Source: Tethya wilhelma
Taxonomy: Eukaryota; Porifera; Demospongiae; Tethyida; Tethyidae
DNA: 64,000 bases
Direction: 5' to 3'
NCBI GenBank assembly: GCA_964030475.1
Contig: CAXIPT010000026.1
Span: forward strand, 46,683-110,682
Shown here one piece after another: positions 23,471 through 34,634 of the stretch; the stretch's first letter is position 1; the number at the start of each line of letters is the position of its first letter. The translations under genes and the position numbers were made by a program. The notes below the pieces were generated by a model, which was not told the origin of the DNA, did no database searches, and was given only the letters and a program-made list of their open reading frames with translations.

Positions 23471-25697
23471 ATGGCCACGCCGAACATACAGTTCAAAATG
23501 CCTGCAGAGTTCAACTTTAAAGAACCGGACGTGTGGCCAAAATGGAAGAAACGTTTCGAACAGTTTCGAACCGCTTCGGGACTCTCCGAACAAGCAAAAA
23601 CAAAGCAAATTAGCACCCTATTGTATTGTCTAGGAGAAGAGGCTGAAGATGTACTCACCTCAACAAACATATCCGAAGACGATAGGAAAAGCTACGCTAG
23701 TGTTGTGGGCAAGTTCGATGAATTTTTTGCCGCTAGGAAAAATGTGATATTCGAACGAGCGCGGTTTAACCGTAGGTGCCAGAAGGAGGACGAGTCCATA
23801 GAACAGTACATCACTGTTTTGTACCAGCTGAGTGAGACGTGTAACTACGGAACACTTAAAGAAGAAATGTTGCGAGACAGGATAGTAGTGGGGGTTAGAG
23901 ACACTGCACTATCCGAGAAGTTGCAAATGATTCCGGACCTCACACTTGCAAAAGCAAAGAAGTTGGTACGACAAAGAGAAGCAGTGCTGGAACAAACTTC
24001 GCAACTGCGAGGTGACGGCAGTCAGGCTTCCCCGGTGGTTATCGATAGTCAAATCACTATGAACAAACATCACAGACGATCAAAGAAACACCCTCAAACG
24101 AGAAAAGGAGGATCTTTTACACCACACAAGCAAGCTGGTAGTAAATGTACACGCTGTGGGCGAGATGAGCATCGAAGCGGAGACAAATGTCCTGCTAGAG
24201 GTGAGAGGTGTAGGAAATGCAATAGAAAAGGTCACTATGCCTCACAATGCTTCTCAAAGACTGTAGCAGTGGTAACAACTGACTCAGATGAGTTTAGTTT
24301 TGAGTCTGTGTTTGTTGGATCAGTGAGGGGGAAAGCTGAGCGCTCATGGAACACTACTGTTTCGGTGGGCAAGACAACGGTAGCATTTAAGCTTGACACG
24401 GGAGCCGAGGCTACCACAATCTCAGAAGATACTTTTCAGACACTCAAAGAAGTTAAACTACAGAAGCCAGATAAAGTTCTATATGGGCCCTCCAGAGCAA
24501 CACTCGATGTGGTAGGACAGTTCACTACAACACTCACTCATCAGGAGAGACAGAGCACCCAAACCATCTTTGTTGTCAAGAACCTCAACAGAAACTTGTT
24601 GGGTCTTCCTGCCATCATTGCACTCCAATTGCTTTGTCGTATAGACAATATCACAACTGAAGATGAGTTCAAGAAACGCTTTCCGAAGGTCTTTTCTGGT
24701 CTAGGAACTATGGGGAGTGAGTATTCAATCAAGATGAAGCCAGGAGGAACTCCACATGCTATCTATACTCCAAGATCAGTACCATCGCCACTACGGGAGA
24801 AAGTGAAGGCTGAATTGGAGAGAATGCAGAAATTGGGAGTCATATCTCCTGTCAAAGAGCCAACCCCATGGTGTGCGGGTATGGTGGTAGTGCCGAAGCA
24901 ATCAGGTGAAGTGAGAATTTGTGTGGACTTTCGACAACTCAACGAATCAGTCTGCAGGGAAGTCCATCCCATTCCAAAGGTGGATGAGACATTGTCTAAG
25001 TTAGCCGGAGCTAAAGTATTCTCTAAATTGGATGCTAATAGTGGCTTTTGGCAGATTCCACTTGCACCCGAATCCAGACACTTGACAACATTTCTAACAC
25101 CATTTGGTCGTTTTTGTTTCAATAAGCTTCCCTTCGGTATATGTAGTGCACCAGAAGTGTTTCAGAGAAGGATGGCCGAAATTCTAACAGGACTGGAGGG
25201 AGTCGTATGTCAGATCGATGATGTTTTGGTGTTTGGACGGAATGAAGCCGAGCACGATTCAAGATTGTTAGCAGTTCTAAAGAGATTAGAAGATGCTAAT
25301 ACCACACTCAATCCAAAGAAGTGTGCATTTAGGCAGCCTCAAGTCAATTTCCTGGGTCACATTGTGGACAAAGAGGGAATCAGGGCTGACAAAGAGAAGA
25401 CCAAAGCCATTCGGGAGATGAAGAAACCAGAAAACATCTCAGAGCTCCGAAGATTCCTAGGCATGGTGAATCAGCTTGGAAAATTCTCACCAAATATAGC
25501 CGAATTGACTCAGCCTCTGAGAGAACTACTGAGCACAAAGAGAGTCTGGAACTGGGATGAGCAACATGATCAAGCGTTTGCAAGGGTCAAACAAGAGCTC
25601 TCAATTCCTACTGTATTGGCAGCCTATAGTCCTACTGCTGAGACCAAGATTGCAGCTGATGCATCTGCTTATGGACTTGGGGCAGTTCTTCTACAGA
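23471..25697 (+). CDS. Gypsy gag-pol polyprotein (gag, protease, reverse transcriptase, start of RNase H), truncated
   Basis: One open frame of about 742 residues from ATG 23471. A gag-like region comes first. Two zinc knuckles follow: C-x2-C-x4-H-x5-C then CRKCNRKGHYASQC, near 24148-24252. The aspartic protease motif LDTGAEATTIS is near residue 308, and reverse transcriptase includes ICVDFRQLN (about residue 480), the catalytic QIDDVLVFG (about 581) and FLGHIVDKEGI. RNase H starts with ADASAYGLGAVL (about 727). Gag and pol share a frame without a stop, as in many K02A2.6-type elements. The open frame suggests recent activity. It is lost at the N at 25698, where the reading passes into ABCD3 exon sequence. 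Confidence 0.9.
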
Positions 25698-25698
25698 N

Positions 25699-25728
25699 AT
25701 TTCCAATGCTGACCAGTTACTTACTCAG
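25699..25728 (+). CDS. ABCD3: Second copy of the end of ABCD3 exon 9 (alternative haplotype)
   Basis: atttccaatgctgaccagtt through ttactcag repeats 22535-22564. The following intron start (gttagagaggatgaactg and on to aataattataact) also repeats 22565-22650, but without the hairpin repeat or gypsy element. It is not an extra exon; it is best read as the empty-site allele joined at the N. No ABCD3 exon 10 was recognised further right. Confidence 0.85.
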
Positions 25729-25739
25729 GTTAGAGAGGA

Positions 25740-26650
25740 TGAACTGTTAACTGTGCTCACAGGATGTACAGTTTACCTGTATAAATAATTATAACTAAAT
25801 ATCTTTTTGGGACAGGCGTGAGCGAGCCCCACATCTATATACGTAACATGGCATTCGAATCTATGCACTTCCGTCTGTGTGATGTCTCTACGCATATTCC
25901 GTAAATATAACGCTTCCTGTTCTAATTTTGCAATTTAGATAACAAACTTTGTATAACGTATGATGTCACATAGTTGTACAGGTGGAGCCGGAGCTAGCTA
26001 GCTCTCAGGATCCACGGAGCGCTTGAGCTAGCTAGCGCGTGTACGCAGCATAGAGCAGCACAGCTTTGTGAACTGAAATGAAAAGACTGCTAGATCTAGG
26101 CAAAAAAGGTTAGAAAGACAAAAACAAAGAAGAAATAGTTTATAGACACGTGAATACTCACACATACTCATAGATATTATATATAGATAGAGCAGCAGGT
26201 AGCATCAATGAGGCAAATCAGACAGGCCAGCAAAGTGAGAAGAGAGAACACCAAGATTGCCAATAGACAGTGACTAGCATAATCACCATGCAGCTAATCA
26301 TATAGCCGCTGAAGCACCATTTCATTGTCAACGTTTACTATCATATGATCAGCAACAAATGATCAACCTGAATATTCACTCATGCAATCAATATTTAATA
26401 GGCATACAAGCACTGATACTCAACACACGCTCACGTTTGCCCCCAAAATGACGTAGGCATTTGCTAGTACTATTGGGGTACAATTTTTTTTATTTCATAG
26501 ATTAATTACTAGATACCTACTAAATTCTTAATGTGTGGCACCTTCACAGAACTACATAGTTAGTAACTTGCACGATTATGTAGACACTCCAGATAGCGTG
26601 TGAAAATGGTTACTTTGAGTACAGCTGTAGTTGTCTAATCAGAGCTACAT
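25740..26650. other. No gene seen
   Basis: AT-rich sequence following the allelic join. It should contain ABCD3 intron 9, but no continuation exon was recognised. It includes a short gctagctagc-rich patch near 25990-26040. Confidence 0.35.
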
Positions 26651-26660
26651 TGGTGAGTGA

Positions 26661-27274
26661 TAGCCTCGTTCCCAGGCTCTCCTCCTCCTGTATTACTAAG
26701 GGGGTGGAGGAGAAACCACGAACAGGAAGGAACACGCACGTGACTATTCGCGACCAGGCTCTCCTCCTCCTTCTCCTCTCCCCTCCCCCTTTCTTCCAGT
26801 TAGTAGTCAGAGGACTCTTTGATCTAGCTAGCGTAGTGCTCTGAGTGGCTTTGAGTCAAGTAAAACTGTTGTTTTCTCCAGTGTTGTTTCAGTTTTAATC
26901 AAAAGAGTGACACACAGCCTGTACCACCCAAATTTTTCTACCTAGCAGAACGGAAACACGGTAAAATCATGATAAAATTTAGTACTCCACGTACCGTTCT
27001 GGTGTAAAATGGCCGGTTATATCAAATCTGTAGATAGCGAAGACTCAAAGGGTCGATATGGGCTGATTTCCGTGAATAACTGACAGCAATAGGATCTTGT
27101 TTAATCGTTCAGAGTGCTACGCTAGCTAGATCAAAGTGTCCTCTGACCACTAATTGGAAACCACAAACAGGAAGGAACATGCACGTGACTATTTGCAACC
27201 AGGCTCTCCTCCTCCTTCTCCTCTCCCCCCCCTTAATAGTATAGGAGGAGGAGGAGAGCCTGGGAACAAGGCTA
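26661..27274. mobile_element. MULE-like MITE with 9-bp target duplication
   Basis: Ends TAGCCTCGTTCCCAGGCTCT and its near complement AGAGCCTGGGAACAAGGCTA. The 9-bp direct repeat ggtgagtga flanks the element at 26652-26660 and 27275-27283. The subterminal regions are CTCCTCCTCC-rich on both sides. No open frame. A 9-bp duplication suggests the Mutator superfamily. Confidence 0.8.
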
Positions 27275-27490
27275 GGTGAGTGATGGTGTACTCATTTTCA
27301 TCAGATACTTGTCTAATACTTTTATTCACAACAATATTCATCATTAATTTTCTGGCGATAATGCAGAACCAATGGTTCATTACCCTCTGCATAATATACG
27401 AGGTTTTAAAAAAATGAGTTTGTAGAGATATCTTAATAACCATTGTTTCCATGTGTGGCAGTCGGAATATATATATATGTATAAATATAA

Positions 27491-27496
<6 letters not shown>

Positions 27497-27548
<52 letters not shown>
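27497..27548 (+). repeat. (GT)n microsatellite ending in a 7-N gap
   Basis: An uninterrupted GT run, then Ns at 27549-27555: the assembly collapsed on the microsatellite. Confidence 0.95.
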
Positions 27549-27557
27549 NNNNNNNAT

Positions 27558-28620
27558 ACAAGTGAAAAAAACATTGGAAATGTAATGAGACATAGGAATG
27601 GCCAAATCGCAAAAAAGAAAGCAAACAAGATGGAATGGCTGTTTGAGTGTGTGCATAATCATTCCTCTGTGGGCTGCATGTAGTACTCTTTTCCCATGTT
27701 GAGTCCCTCATGTTGCCCATAGGAATAATTCTTTACACACTCAAAAAGCCATTCCATCTTGTTTGCTTTCTTTTTTGCGATTTGGCCATTCCTATGTCTC
27801 ATTACATTTCCAATGTTTTTTTCACTTGTTTGTTCTCATTTTTCATAATTCTATATACATCACAGTTGAGTTTGTATGTATATGGTAGTTACTTGAACAT
27901 TATCAGCATGGACATTATATGATCTATGCTCTCAGTATAAACGTCAGGTGAAGCATCTCAGGAGGAGGCTGGACTCTGAGCTGTATCTTACAAAATTTAC
28001 TTGCTTTGCTCATTTTCTTATAATGACAACTACGTAACAAAGTATTCTATTCACCTCCTAAATATTTAAGACTGACCCTGGTTACAGAGACTTCAGAACA
28101 ACCAGAAATCTTCAGGTAAAACAGGCAGGGCAGCGAATATTCGGATTCCTAATAACGCACACTTGTCTAACTGGAAAAGGGTCGTCAACTTGAGTTCCAG
28201 GGTAGCTAATGAATTATTAATGAGTATAGAAATGAATGGCTGCCATACGGAGAAGGCTCTTTTCGTCTTGTATCTAGCGACTCAGCTAGAAAGACGAATA
28301 ACCGATACAAAAAGCACGTGAAGACAAAGAAACCAAGTTTTTTTCGTTCAAGAATTAGCTTCTAAAAGCGAATGGTCTTTGAGAAAAGTCGTTCCAAGAT
28401 AGAAGAAGAAGAAGATGGAGAAAATTGGAGGTTTGGCATACTTTAGTTTGTAAGGCTATGTTTTTAGGCTCAATAGAAAGAGAAAAGGCTAAATAGTAGC
28501 TTAAGAAGCCTTTTAGTGCCAGGCGCTCAGTTTTTGCAGAGTTATTCGCGTGAATATTTGCATTGCGCTATTGGGCCATCCGTGCCATTCCTATGTACCC
28601 AGTACTACCGTACTGGGAAT
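27558..28620 (+). mobile_element. Composite foldback-hairpin element, copy B
   Basis: Palindrome 27558-27830 (arms around ggaatggccaaatcgcaaaa), then a spacer matching 1460-1750, then the conserved 3' body, a short GAA run near 28402-28416, the hairpin and GGGAAT at 28620. Collinear with copy A over its whole length of about 1.06 kb. Confidence 0.8.
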
Positions 28621-28999
28621 TCAAACAATAATACTACCAGTGTCTTCTTTGTTTTCTTGAAAAACCGTCCAGCTTGTTCAAGCGCTAGCAGGTCAGCTGC
28701 GCTTTTAAACTCTGAACTCATTTCAAAACCACTCCTAGCTGGCAACAAGAAGAAAAGAAGGCTTGAAGACTCGCCGTAAGTAGCTCGAGTATCTACGGAG
28801 GACAGTCCATAGCTTGACAAACTTGAGAGTAAGCCAAAATGAATCTTTCAAGTCTACGTAACTAGCTTGACAAAGAGCGAACTTGGAACCAAGATGAATT
28901 TTCAACTGTACGTATCTATGGTAGCTAGATAATAGTCGCTCGGATTTTTGCGGCTATCCAATAGAATTTCTTGTTCTGTTTTGTTGCTAGGGCCGTTAG

Positions 29000-29165
29000 G
29001 CCTATATTCTAAACCAGTTAGAGGCCTCGTCCAATGGTCTCTACGCTATTTACAGGCCCTCAGGCCCTTAGTAGCGCCCTTGCTACGCTCGGGATGCTAC
29101 AGCCTCGGGCTTTCAGGCCTCTAAATAGCGTAAAGACCTTGGACTCGTCCTCTAACTATTATTTA
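29000..29165. repeat. Imperfect palindrome (foldback repeat)
   Basis: aaaccagttagagg ... cctctaactatt with inner arms ctacgctatttacaggcc and ggcctctaaatagcg. A related foldback occurs at 51745-51915. Confidence 0.5.
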
Positions 29166-29368
29166 GGGACCATTATTGAATTTAACACTTTTTTGGTATG
29201 GTGATTCAACTTATAATATTATATTGATTTGTCATGTGACAATAAATATGCACATAAACCATATTGAGTTTTTTGGTGCTGTAGAAAGTTTTTTTTCTAA
29301 GTATGGTATCAAGTTAATATTTTGTGAACATGTTAATTTAATTAATTATTATACCACCCTAGCACATA

Positions 29369-30425
29369 CAGTGTTCCAAATGAAGAGAGCAAACTTTTTG
29401 AATCTGGGTTATTTGCCACTTAACTTAGCAAAACTAAGTAGGGTTGGGTTCTACATAATGAAATTAGATAATTTGATTACCAGAGAAATTAGTAAAAGAT
29501 GGGCGGTGCTATCATGTGACACCTCTGCAGCTGTATGGGTTCTTTTATTTAGGTGATTTTTAAAAAGTTTTTCTTCTACAAACCTTAGAGTTAAGCTCCG
29601 AATTTTCTTTCCAGGATAATATTCTCTGAACTGCATAATTATTTGCGGTAAATATGGGTTTTCTTAACTCAAAAGTCATTTTTCTAAAAAAAAATCAAGT
29701 TTTAGAGGGGTAAAAGTTTTTAGCATTTTATTTCTGCAATCTTGTGAGTTAAGCTCTGACTATTTCAAATAAGATAGTAGGCATGTTAGTTTATTGATGA
29801 TGTAAAAGTTGAGCTTTTTGCTCACTCTGCTTAGTGTTTAAGTTGAAGGAAAGTAGTTAGCTTGCACTACAGCCATTTTGATGATGTAATATGATGTCAT
29901 AAGTGTAGTGTGCAGTTATCTGATATCATTAACCACAACATGTTTACTATAATAATATGCAGCTGCTATTATGCAATACCTTGTAGTAAATTGTCATTAC
30001 CGTATAGCCGGAAATATTGACGGGGATTTTAATTTGACGGTTTGACGGTCAAAGTCCAAATCGTCAAATTTAAATCCGCCAATATTTTGGGCGCCATATA
30101 TGAATGTATTGTGCGCACGCGCAAATCGTCAAATTTAAATTCGTCAATATTTTTATTTTACGTTCTGCGGAGCAAACCGTCAAATTTTTTGACCGTCAAT
30201 ATTACCGGCTATACGGTAATTCATTGTGATGTCATCAAAATGGTGCTAAGAATGTATTACTGCTATACCAAACTTTGCCAAAACTGCTGGCTACAGACAG
30301 CTAAAGTATTGTGATGGTAGATTAATGCTTAACTAGTTAAATTTTGTGTAAAATTCAGCTCCATTTTGGATTGGGTAAAAATTAGAGCAAGATTAAAAAG
30401 TTTGCTCTCTTCATTTGGAACACTG
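29369..30425. mobile_element. Non-autonomous Tc1/mariner-like TIR element
   Basis: TIRs CAGTGTTCCAAATGAAGAGA and complement (about 31 bp: ends in AGCAAACTTTTT), flanked by TA. Length about 1.06 kb, of which 217 bp is the nested MITE at 30000-30216. The TIR start resembles that of 12293-13314. Confidence 0.7.
30000..30216. mobile_element. MITE of the CCGTATAGC family (type 1)
   Basis: Perfect ends CCGTATAGCCGG...CCGGCTATACGG between TA dinucleotides. The interior has inverted copies of cgtcaaatttaaat. It is nested inside the element at 29369-30425, so it is younger. Confidence 0.85.
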
Positions 30426-30502
30426 TAATTAATTAGTGCATAATTAATGAGTTATGAAAAGACATTTTTAAGGATGGTGGACTTTAATTAGAAATTGTCA
30501 TA

Positions 30503-30879
30503 CCGTATAGCGGGAAATTTTCGGGGGTGTAAATTTTCGTGAAAAGCCTAGACGGCGCTTCAGAAGAAAATATTCGTGGTTTTAATTTTCGTGACTCAAA
30601 GTATCTCCAACTTACAGCGCTTGAAGGTCTTGTGACAGTTTATCTGCTTTGGTATACATGTAGAATACTATTCTAGCTAGATTCTAGCTATTAAGACTGC
30701 AAACTTCTTGAAAAGACAGGCAAGAGACAGAGAACTGGAGTCTTTGACAGCGTGCGCGTAGCGAGTATCGTGACCTTTGACCTCAGAAAAAATTTCGTGG
30801 GAGGGAATATTTCGTGACTCAGGGGTTAGTCACGAAAATAACGAAAATTTGCACCCCACGGAAATTTCCCGCTATACGG
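30503..30879. mobile_element. MITE of the CCGTATAGC family (type 2)
   Basis: Ends CCGTATAGCGGGAAATTTTC and GAAATTTCCCGCTATACGG, flanked by TA. The interior repeats ttttcgtg and its complement. 377 bp. Confidence 0.85.
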
Positions 30880-31081
30880 TAACTCATTAATTATGCACTA
30901 GGGATATTAATTGTTATAATCAACTTAATTAACACATCACCCGAATATTGGGTTAATATCTCCATGGCAACCATACTTCCTAGAATGAAAGGAGAAAAGG
31001 CTTAATTATGCAATTATTCGAGGTCACATGACTGTGTGGACATCACAATCCTTGATATGTACCATATTTCTGAGTTTGATA

Positions 31082-31466
31082 CAGTGGCGGATCCAGAGGG
31101 GTTTCTGTAGTTTCCGTGGAAACCCCCTTTTGGCCAGGCCAGCTTATAATTTTTTTACAAGAAACAATAGAAAGCTAACTTACAAGTAGAAAATACTTAC
31201 TTGGAGAGTCTTGAGAGATAATTTAGAACAAGAAATACGAGTAGAAAGCTTGGATACTTGCACAAAACAGCTAGCTAGTCAGCTCACTAGCGCGATCGAC
31301 GCTCGTGGTAAAGTGCAAAGTTCATGCAGGTGGAAAATGAGTGGGGCTGTACGCGTAAAATGGGCGTGTTTTAGCAAAAGTGGGCGTGGCTACCCCAAAA
31401 TTTTTAGAGCGCTTCGCGCGCACTATTGTTAGAAACCCCCTTTCAAAAATCCTAGATCCGCCACTG
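31082..31466. mobile_element. hAT-like MITE (CAGTGGCGGATC ends)
   Basis: Ends CAGTGGCGGATCCAGAG and CTAGATCCGCCACTG. The 5-bp direct repeat tgata lies on both sides (31077-31081 and 31467-31471). No coding sequence. Same TIR type as 57881-58221 and 62969-63330. Confidence 0.8.
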
Positions 31467-31494
31467 TGATATTTTATGCTTACTTTTGCAGAAT

Positions 31495-31620
31495 ACAAAC
31501 AAATATAGCTCTGCAAAACCTGAGCACTTGGAACTATAAAAAGCTTTTATTTAGCTCATTCTCTTCCTAAAAAGCCTAAAAGCAACCTAAAACACAGCCT
31601 TAAACTAAGACAGAGCAGTC
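31495..31620 (-). repeat. Internal fragment of the hairpin-ended repeat
   Basis: aatatagctctgcaaaacctgagc and atttagctcattctc resemble the body of the family, but the terminal hairpin is absent. Confidence 0.45.
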
Positions 31621-32686
31621 TTAGCTGCATTAAACTTCTGAATACAAAGAGTATCTGAGAAGGAGCTTGTAGTGACCAGGGGGAGGGCAAACACTACAAC
31701 TAGGAACAATAGCTTCAAGCGCTACAGTATTTGGACCAGATGGTCCATAGGCTATAAATTTTTTGGACCGGGGCTCCAACCACATCGAAGTGTTTGGACC
31801 TAGGGGGAGCAAAATAGGGGGTCTGCCTCCCACTCAGGTGAATTGTCCATGCAGTTTACCTTAATTAGGTACACATTATTCGAAAGTTCTATAATAAAAC
31901 AATAGAAATTAAAATATAGATAGAATTTTTTAATTAGAGTATGTAGATATAATTAATTTTGTCACATGACCTGTTGTTTTTGCATAATTAGCTTCTCATG
32001 AATAATTAATTAGGCGGATGGTTTCTACTGTTGCTATGGCTATCACTGAAATTGTCTCATGATGGGCTACCATGAACTGCCCGGTTTTTGTGCAAACACT
32101 GCAGCTGTTACGACTCATTTTCTAAATAAAGCACACCAGCCGAAGACACTTTATTGGCTCTACGATAAACATTATAACCAAAAACCGGGCAGATCAGGAT
32201 ACCCCACAGTTTGACAAATCTTGTGACAAAATTTGGTTACCATGGCAACCTTAAAAACTGTCCGCATTATTAATTATTCATGAGAAATTGAAAATTTCAA
32301 ATTATTCATAAAGTATTAGTCACATGACCTGCAGATTTTATAAGCATGTTTAGGGTAAGTGTGTAAATCTATACATGTGTTTTCACAGCTGGAAGATATA
32401 ACTATCTTGCATAATTTTACCACTTAATTAGCAGGACCCAGTCCTTAACTGTCCTGAGCACTGGTCCATGTATATAATAATAACAACTTACCAATAGCAT
32501 CCTTTACTACTACACTTATTTGACACCAAGCGGCATTTTTTGTTGCCAGTCATGATTGTCTGATATAAAATTCTCTAGTCAGGAAATGCATCTGCATGAT
32601 TAGCAGATTTATTGCTTCCAATACGTATAGTATAATACTTTTCCATTGGCAGGGATAAAATCGCCTTCAAACAAAGCTACTCTCTA

Positions 32687-33312
32687 ACCCTGTTTACACG
32701 CAGCGCTCAAGCCAGCTTCAATCTGGATCAAAGCTGGCTTGGTATTACGTGTAAACGCGCACAAGTGGCTTGGATCCAGATTGAAGCCACTTGATCCAAT
32801 CCACATCGGGTACGTGGATTGAAGCCGGATTGAATCCGGATTCGAGCCAAACTGGTTCACGTGTATACAGTCCAAACTGGATTGGAAGTGGATTACAGCT
32901 AGCTAGTCATACTTAGCTAGTAAAATAATGCTAGTTAGTTAGCTGTGAGTTGTAGAATAGTGTTTAAACTCTAGCGCTATATTTTTTTTGACCAAAATTT
33001 AGCCTGCTATCAAGAATATCAATGTACAAAGAAAAATGTTGGATTTCTGTCACAAGAAACACTTGGGAAAAAACAGGAAAGTTACTTTTGCACAAAATAG
33101 ACCTGTGTAGACTCTTACCTCTGCCTGTTGAGCTTCCAAAGAAAGATTATTCCACTCACTTAGATTTTCATTCTAATTAATGCACAGCTGGTTACATCAT
33201 TGATCCGGTTTCAAGCCAGGTTTGCATTTACACTGTAGTTCACACAGCTGGATTGTACTAATAGGTGTAAACGCTCCCAATCTGGATTCTAACCAGCGTG
33301 TAAACGGGGTTT
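32687..33312. mobile_element. TA-flanked TIR element with internal subrepeats
   Basis: Ends ACCCTGTTTACACGC and GCGTGTAAACGGGGTTT, flanked by TA. The left part contains several inverted copies of a gattgaagc/gcttcaatc motif. No coding sequence. Confidence 0.6.
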
Positions 33313-33464
33313 TAGTAAAGCAAACAGTTACATCATAGTCAATTAACTAAGTCTAGTACACACAGTCACTGAAAAAGTCAACATACCTAGGATACATTGG
33401 GAGATATTCATTTATTGTAGTAGAATTATGGTCAGGAGGGTTCATTAGCGTATTAGCATAGCGT

Positions 33465-33620
33465 GGGGCTCATTAGACAGAGAAAGAGCTAAATAGTAGC
33501 TTAAGAAGCCTTTTAGTGCTAAGCGCTCAGTTTTTGCAGAGTTATTTGCTTGAATATTTGTATTACACTAATGGGACATCCGTGCCATTCCTGTGTACCT
33601 AGTACTACCGTACTGGGAAT
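33465..33620 (+). mobile_element. Hairpin-ended repeat, 5'-truncated copy F
   Basis: Starts at gggctcattaga and keeps the full 3' end through CCCAGTACT-type hairpin and GGGAAT (about 155 bp). Confidence 0.75.
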
Positions 33621-33978
33621 ACAGGAACAGAAAACGAAACTAAAGCTAAGAAGCCAATAGCTACAACTCAGAAGAAAGGTACATACATGTCATGCATAGC
33701 ATGTACACACACACAATCACATGCACACACACACGCACATACACACACACATGCATGCACATGCACACACACATACACACACACAAATACACACACACAC
33801 GGTCCCACATACACCTTTTTTTTTCAGGAATACAGCAAAATCAAAAGGAAAAGAAAAAGAAAGCTCCAAAGCCAAGTGAAATTATTGGGGCGAGCCCACA
33901 TANTACCACTACCGGTTGATGAAACAGAAGGAAGCCCTTCATTTACAGCACCCATTCATCTAGTATCTGAAACTGTAC
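33621..33978 (+). other. Possible exon pair of an unidentified Lys-rich protein, broken at an N
   Basis: A frame ending ETKAKKPIATTQKK has a donor at 33680 (G|GTACAT). It would join after the pyrimidine-rich acceptor near 33828 to GIQQNQKEKKKKAPKPSE. The intron contains an AC-rich microsatellite (33699-33800). The N at 33903 coincides with a change of open frame, so the second exon may be an artificial fusion. No family recognised. Confidence 0.3.
33699..33800 (+). repeat. AC/ATGCAC-rich simple repeat
   Basis: Runs of cacaca with atgcaca interruptions. Confidence 0.85.
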
Positions 33979-34634
33979 GTACACAACCCTCTGTCATAGT
34001 TGGTACAGTGGTTTTCATGAAACCTGCAACAGTACAGTAGAACTCCTACACCCTAATTGACCACACTATAGTAAATAATGCATACTAACGCCCACGTGTC
34101 TACATTTTAATTATTGCCACGTTAGTCTACTTCTGTGTACAGATTATGGCATTCCGAATAGGACAAAAATATTAACTGTAATAAACATATATCAGATATA
34201 AACTTATACAGCTAAAAATAAAAAGTTTTCATATGTAACAAAAAAGTGTAAGGATAGAACAAAAATTTTTATGCATCAAAAAATGAGAGTGAATATTATT
34301 GTTTGTGTTCTGGTCCGAAATATTTACATAATTATGTATAAAAATTATAAAGTGTAGGTAAGGACTATTTTGTATAAATCAAACACATGAGAGTGTATAA
34401 TGTAAAAAAATATATAAATATAGACAATCTACAGCTAATTATATTTATATCAATTTAAAAAAATTATATATATGAAAAAAAAGTTTCATTTCAAACTGGA
34501 AAAAAATTGGGTTCTATAACAATTATAAGTGGACAAAAAAATGAGTGCGCTCATAGTCAATATCCGCGCCTATATATGCGCATGCGGGGTCGGGGACTGG
34601 GGTCAGCGGCACGGGGATAGCGCGGGGAATCACT

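Larger units (their letters stand above)
23304..25697 (+). mobile_element. Ty3/gypsy LTR retrotransposon, 5' part, cut at an assembly join
   Basis: A short putative 5' LTR (23304-23445, TGTA...TACA) is followed by a primer-binding site and a gag-pol frame; it ends at the N at 25698 before the end of RNase H. No integrase or 3' LTR follows. It sits inside the hairpin-ended repeat, so it inserted later than that repeat. Confidence 0.85.

Noticed and set aside
27189..27720. Several minus-strand frames rich in Thr-His repeats
   Set aside because: They are translations of the GT microsatellite and its N gap.
27497..28620. CRISPR array or satellite suggested by repeated short motifs
   Set aside because: Repeats are inverted arms of a foldback element and a dinucleotide run; there are no regularly spaced direct repeats with unique spacers, and the sequence is eukaryotic.
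31850..32350. Possible TIR element with gtcacatgacct ends
   Set aside because: The inverted similarity is patchy and no convincing ends or target duplication were found.
32684..32875. Minus-strand frame with repeated NPDSIRLQ-like sequence
   Set aside because: It lies in subrepeats of the TA-flanked TIR element at 32687-33312.
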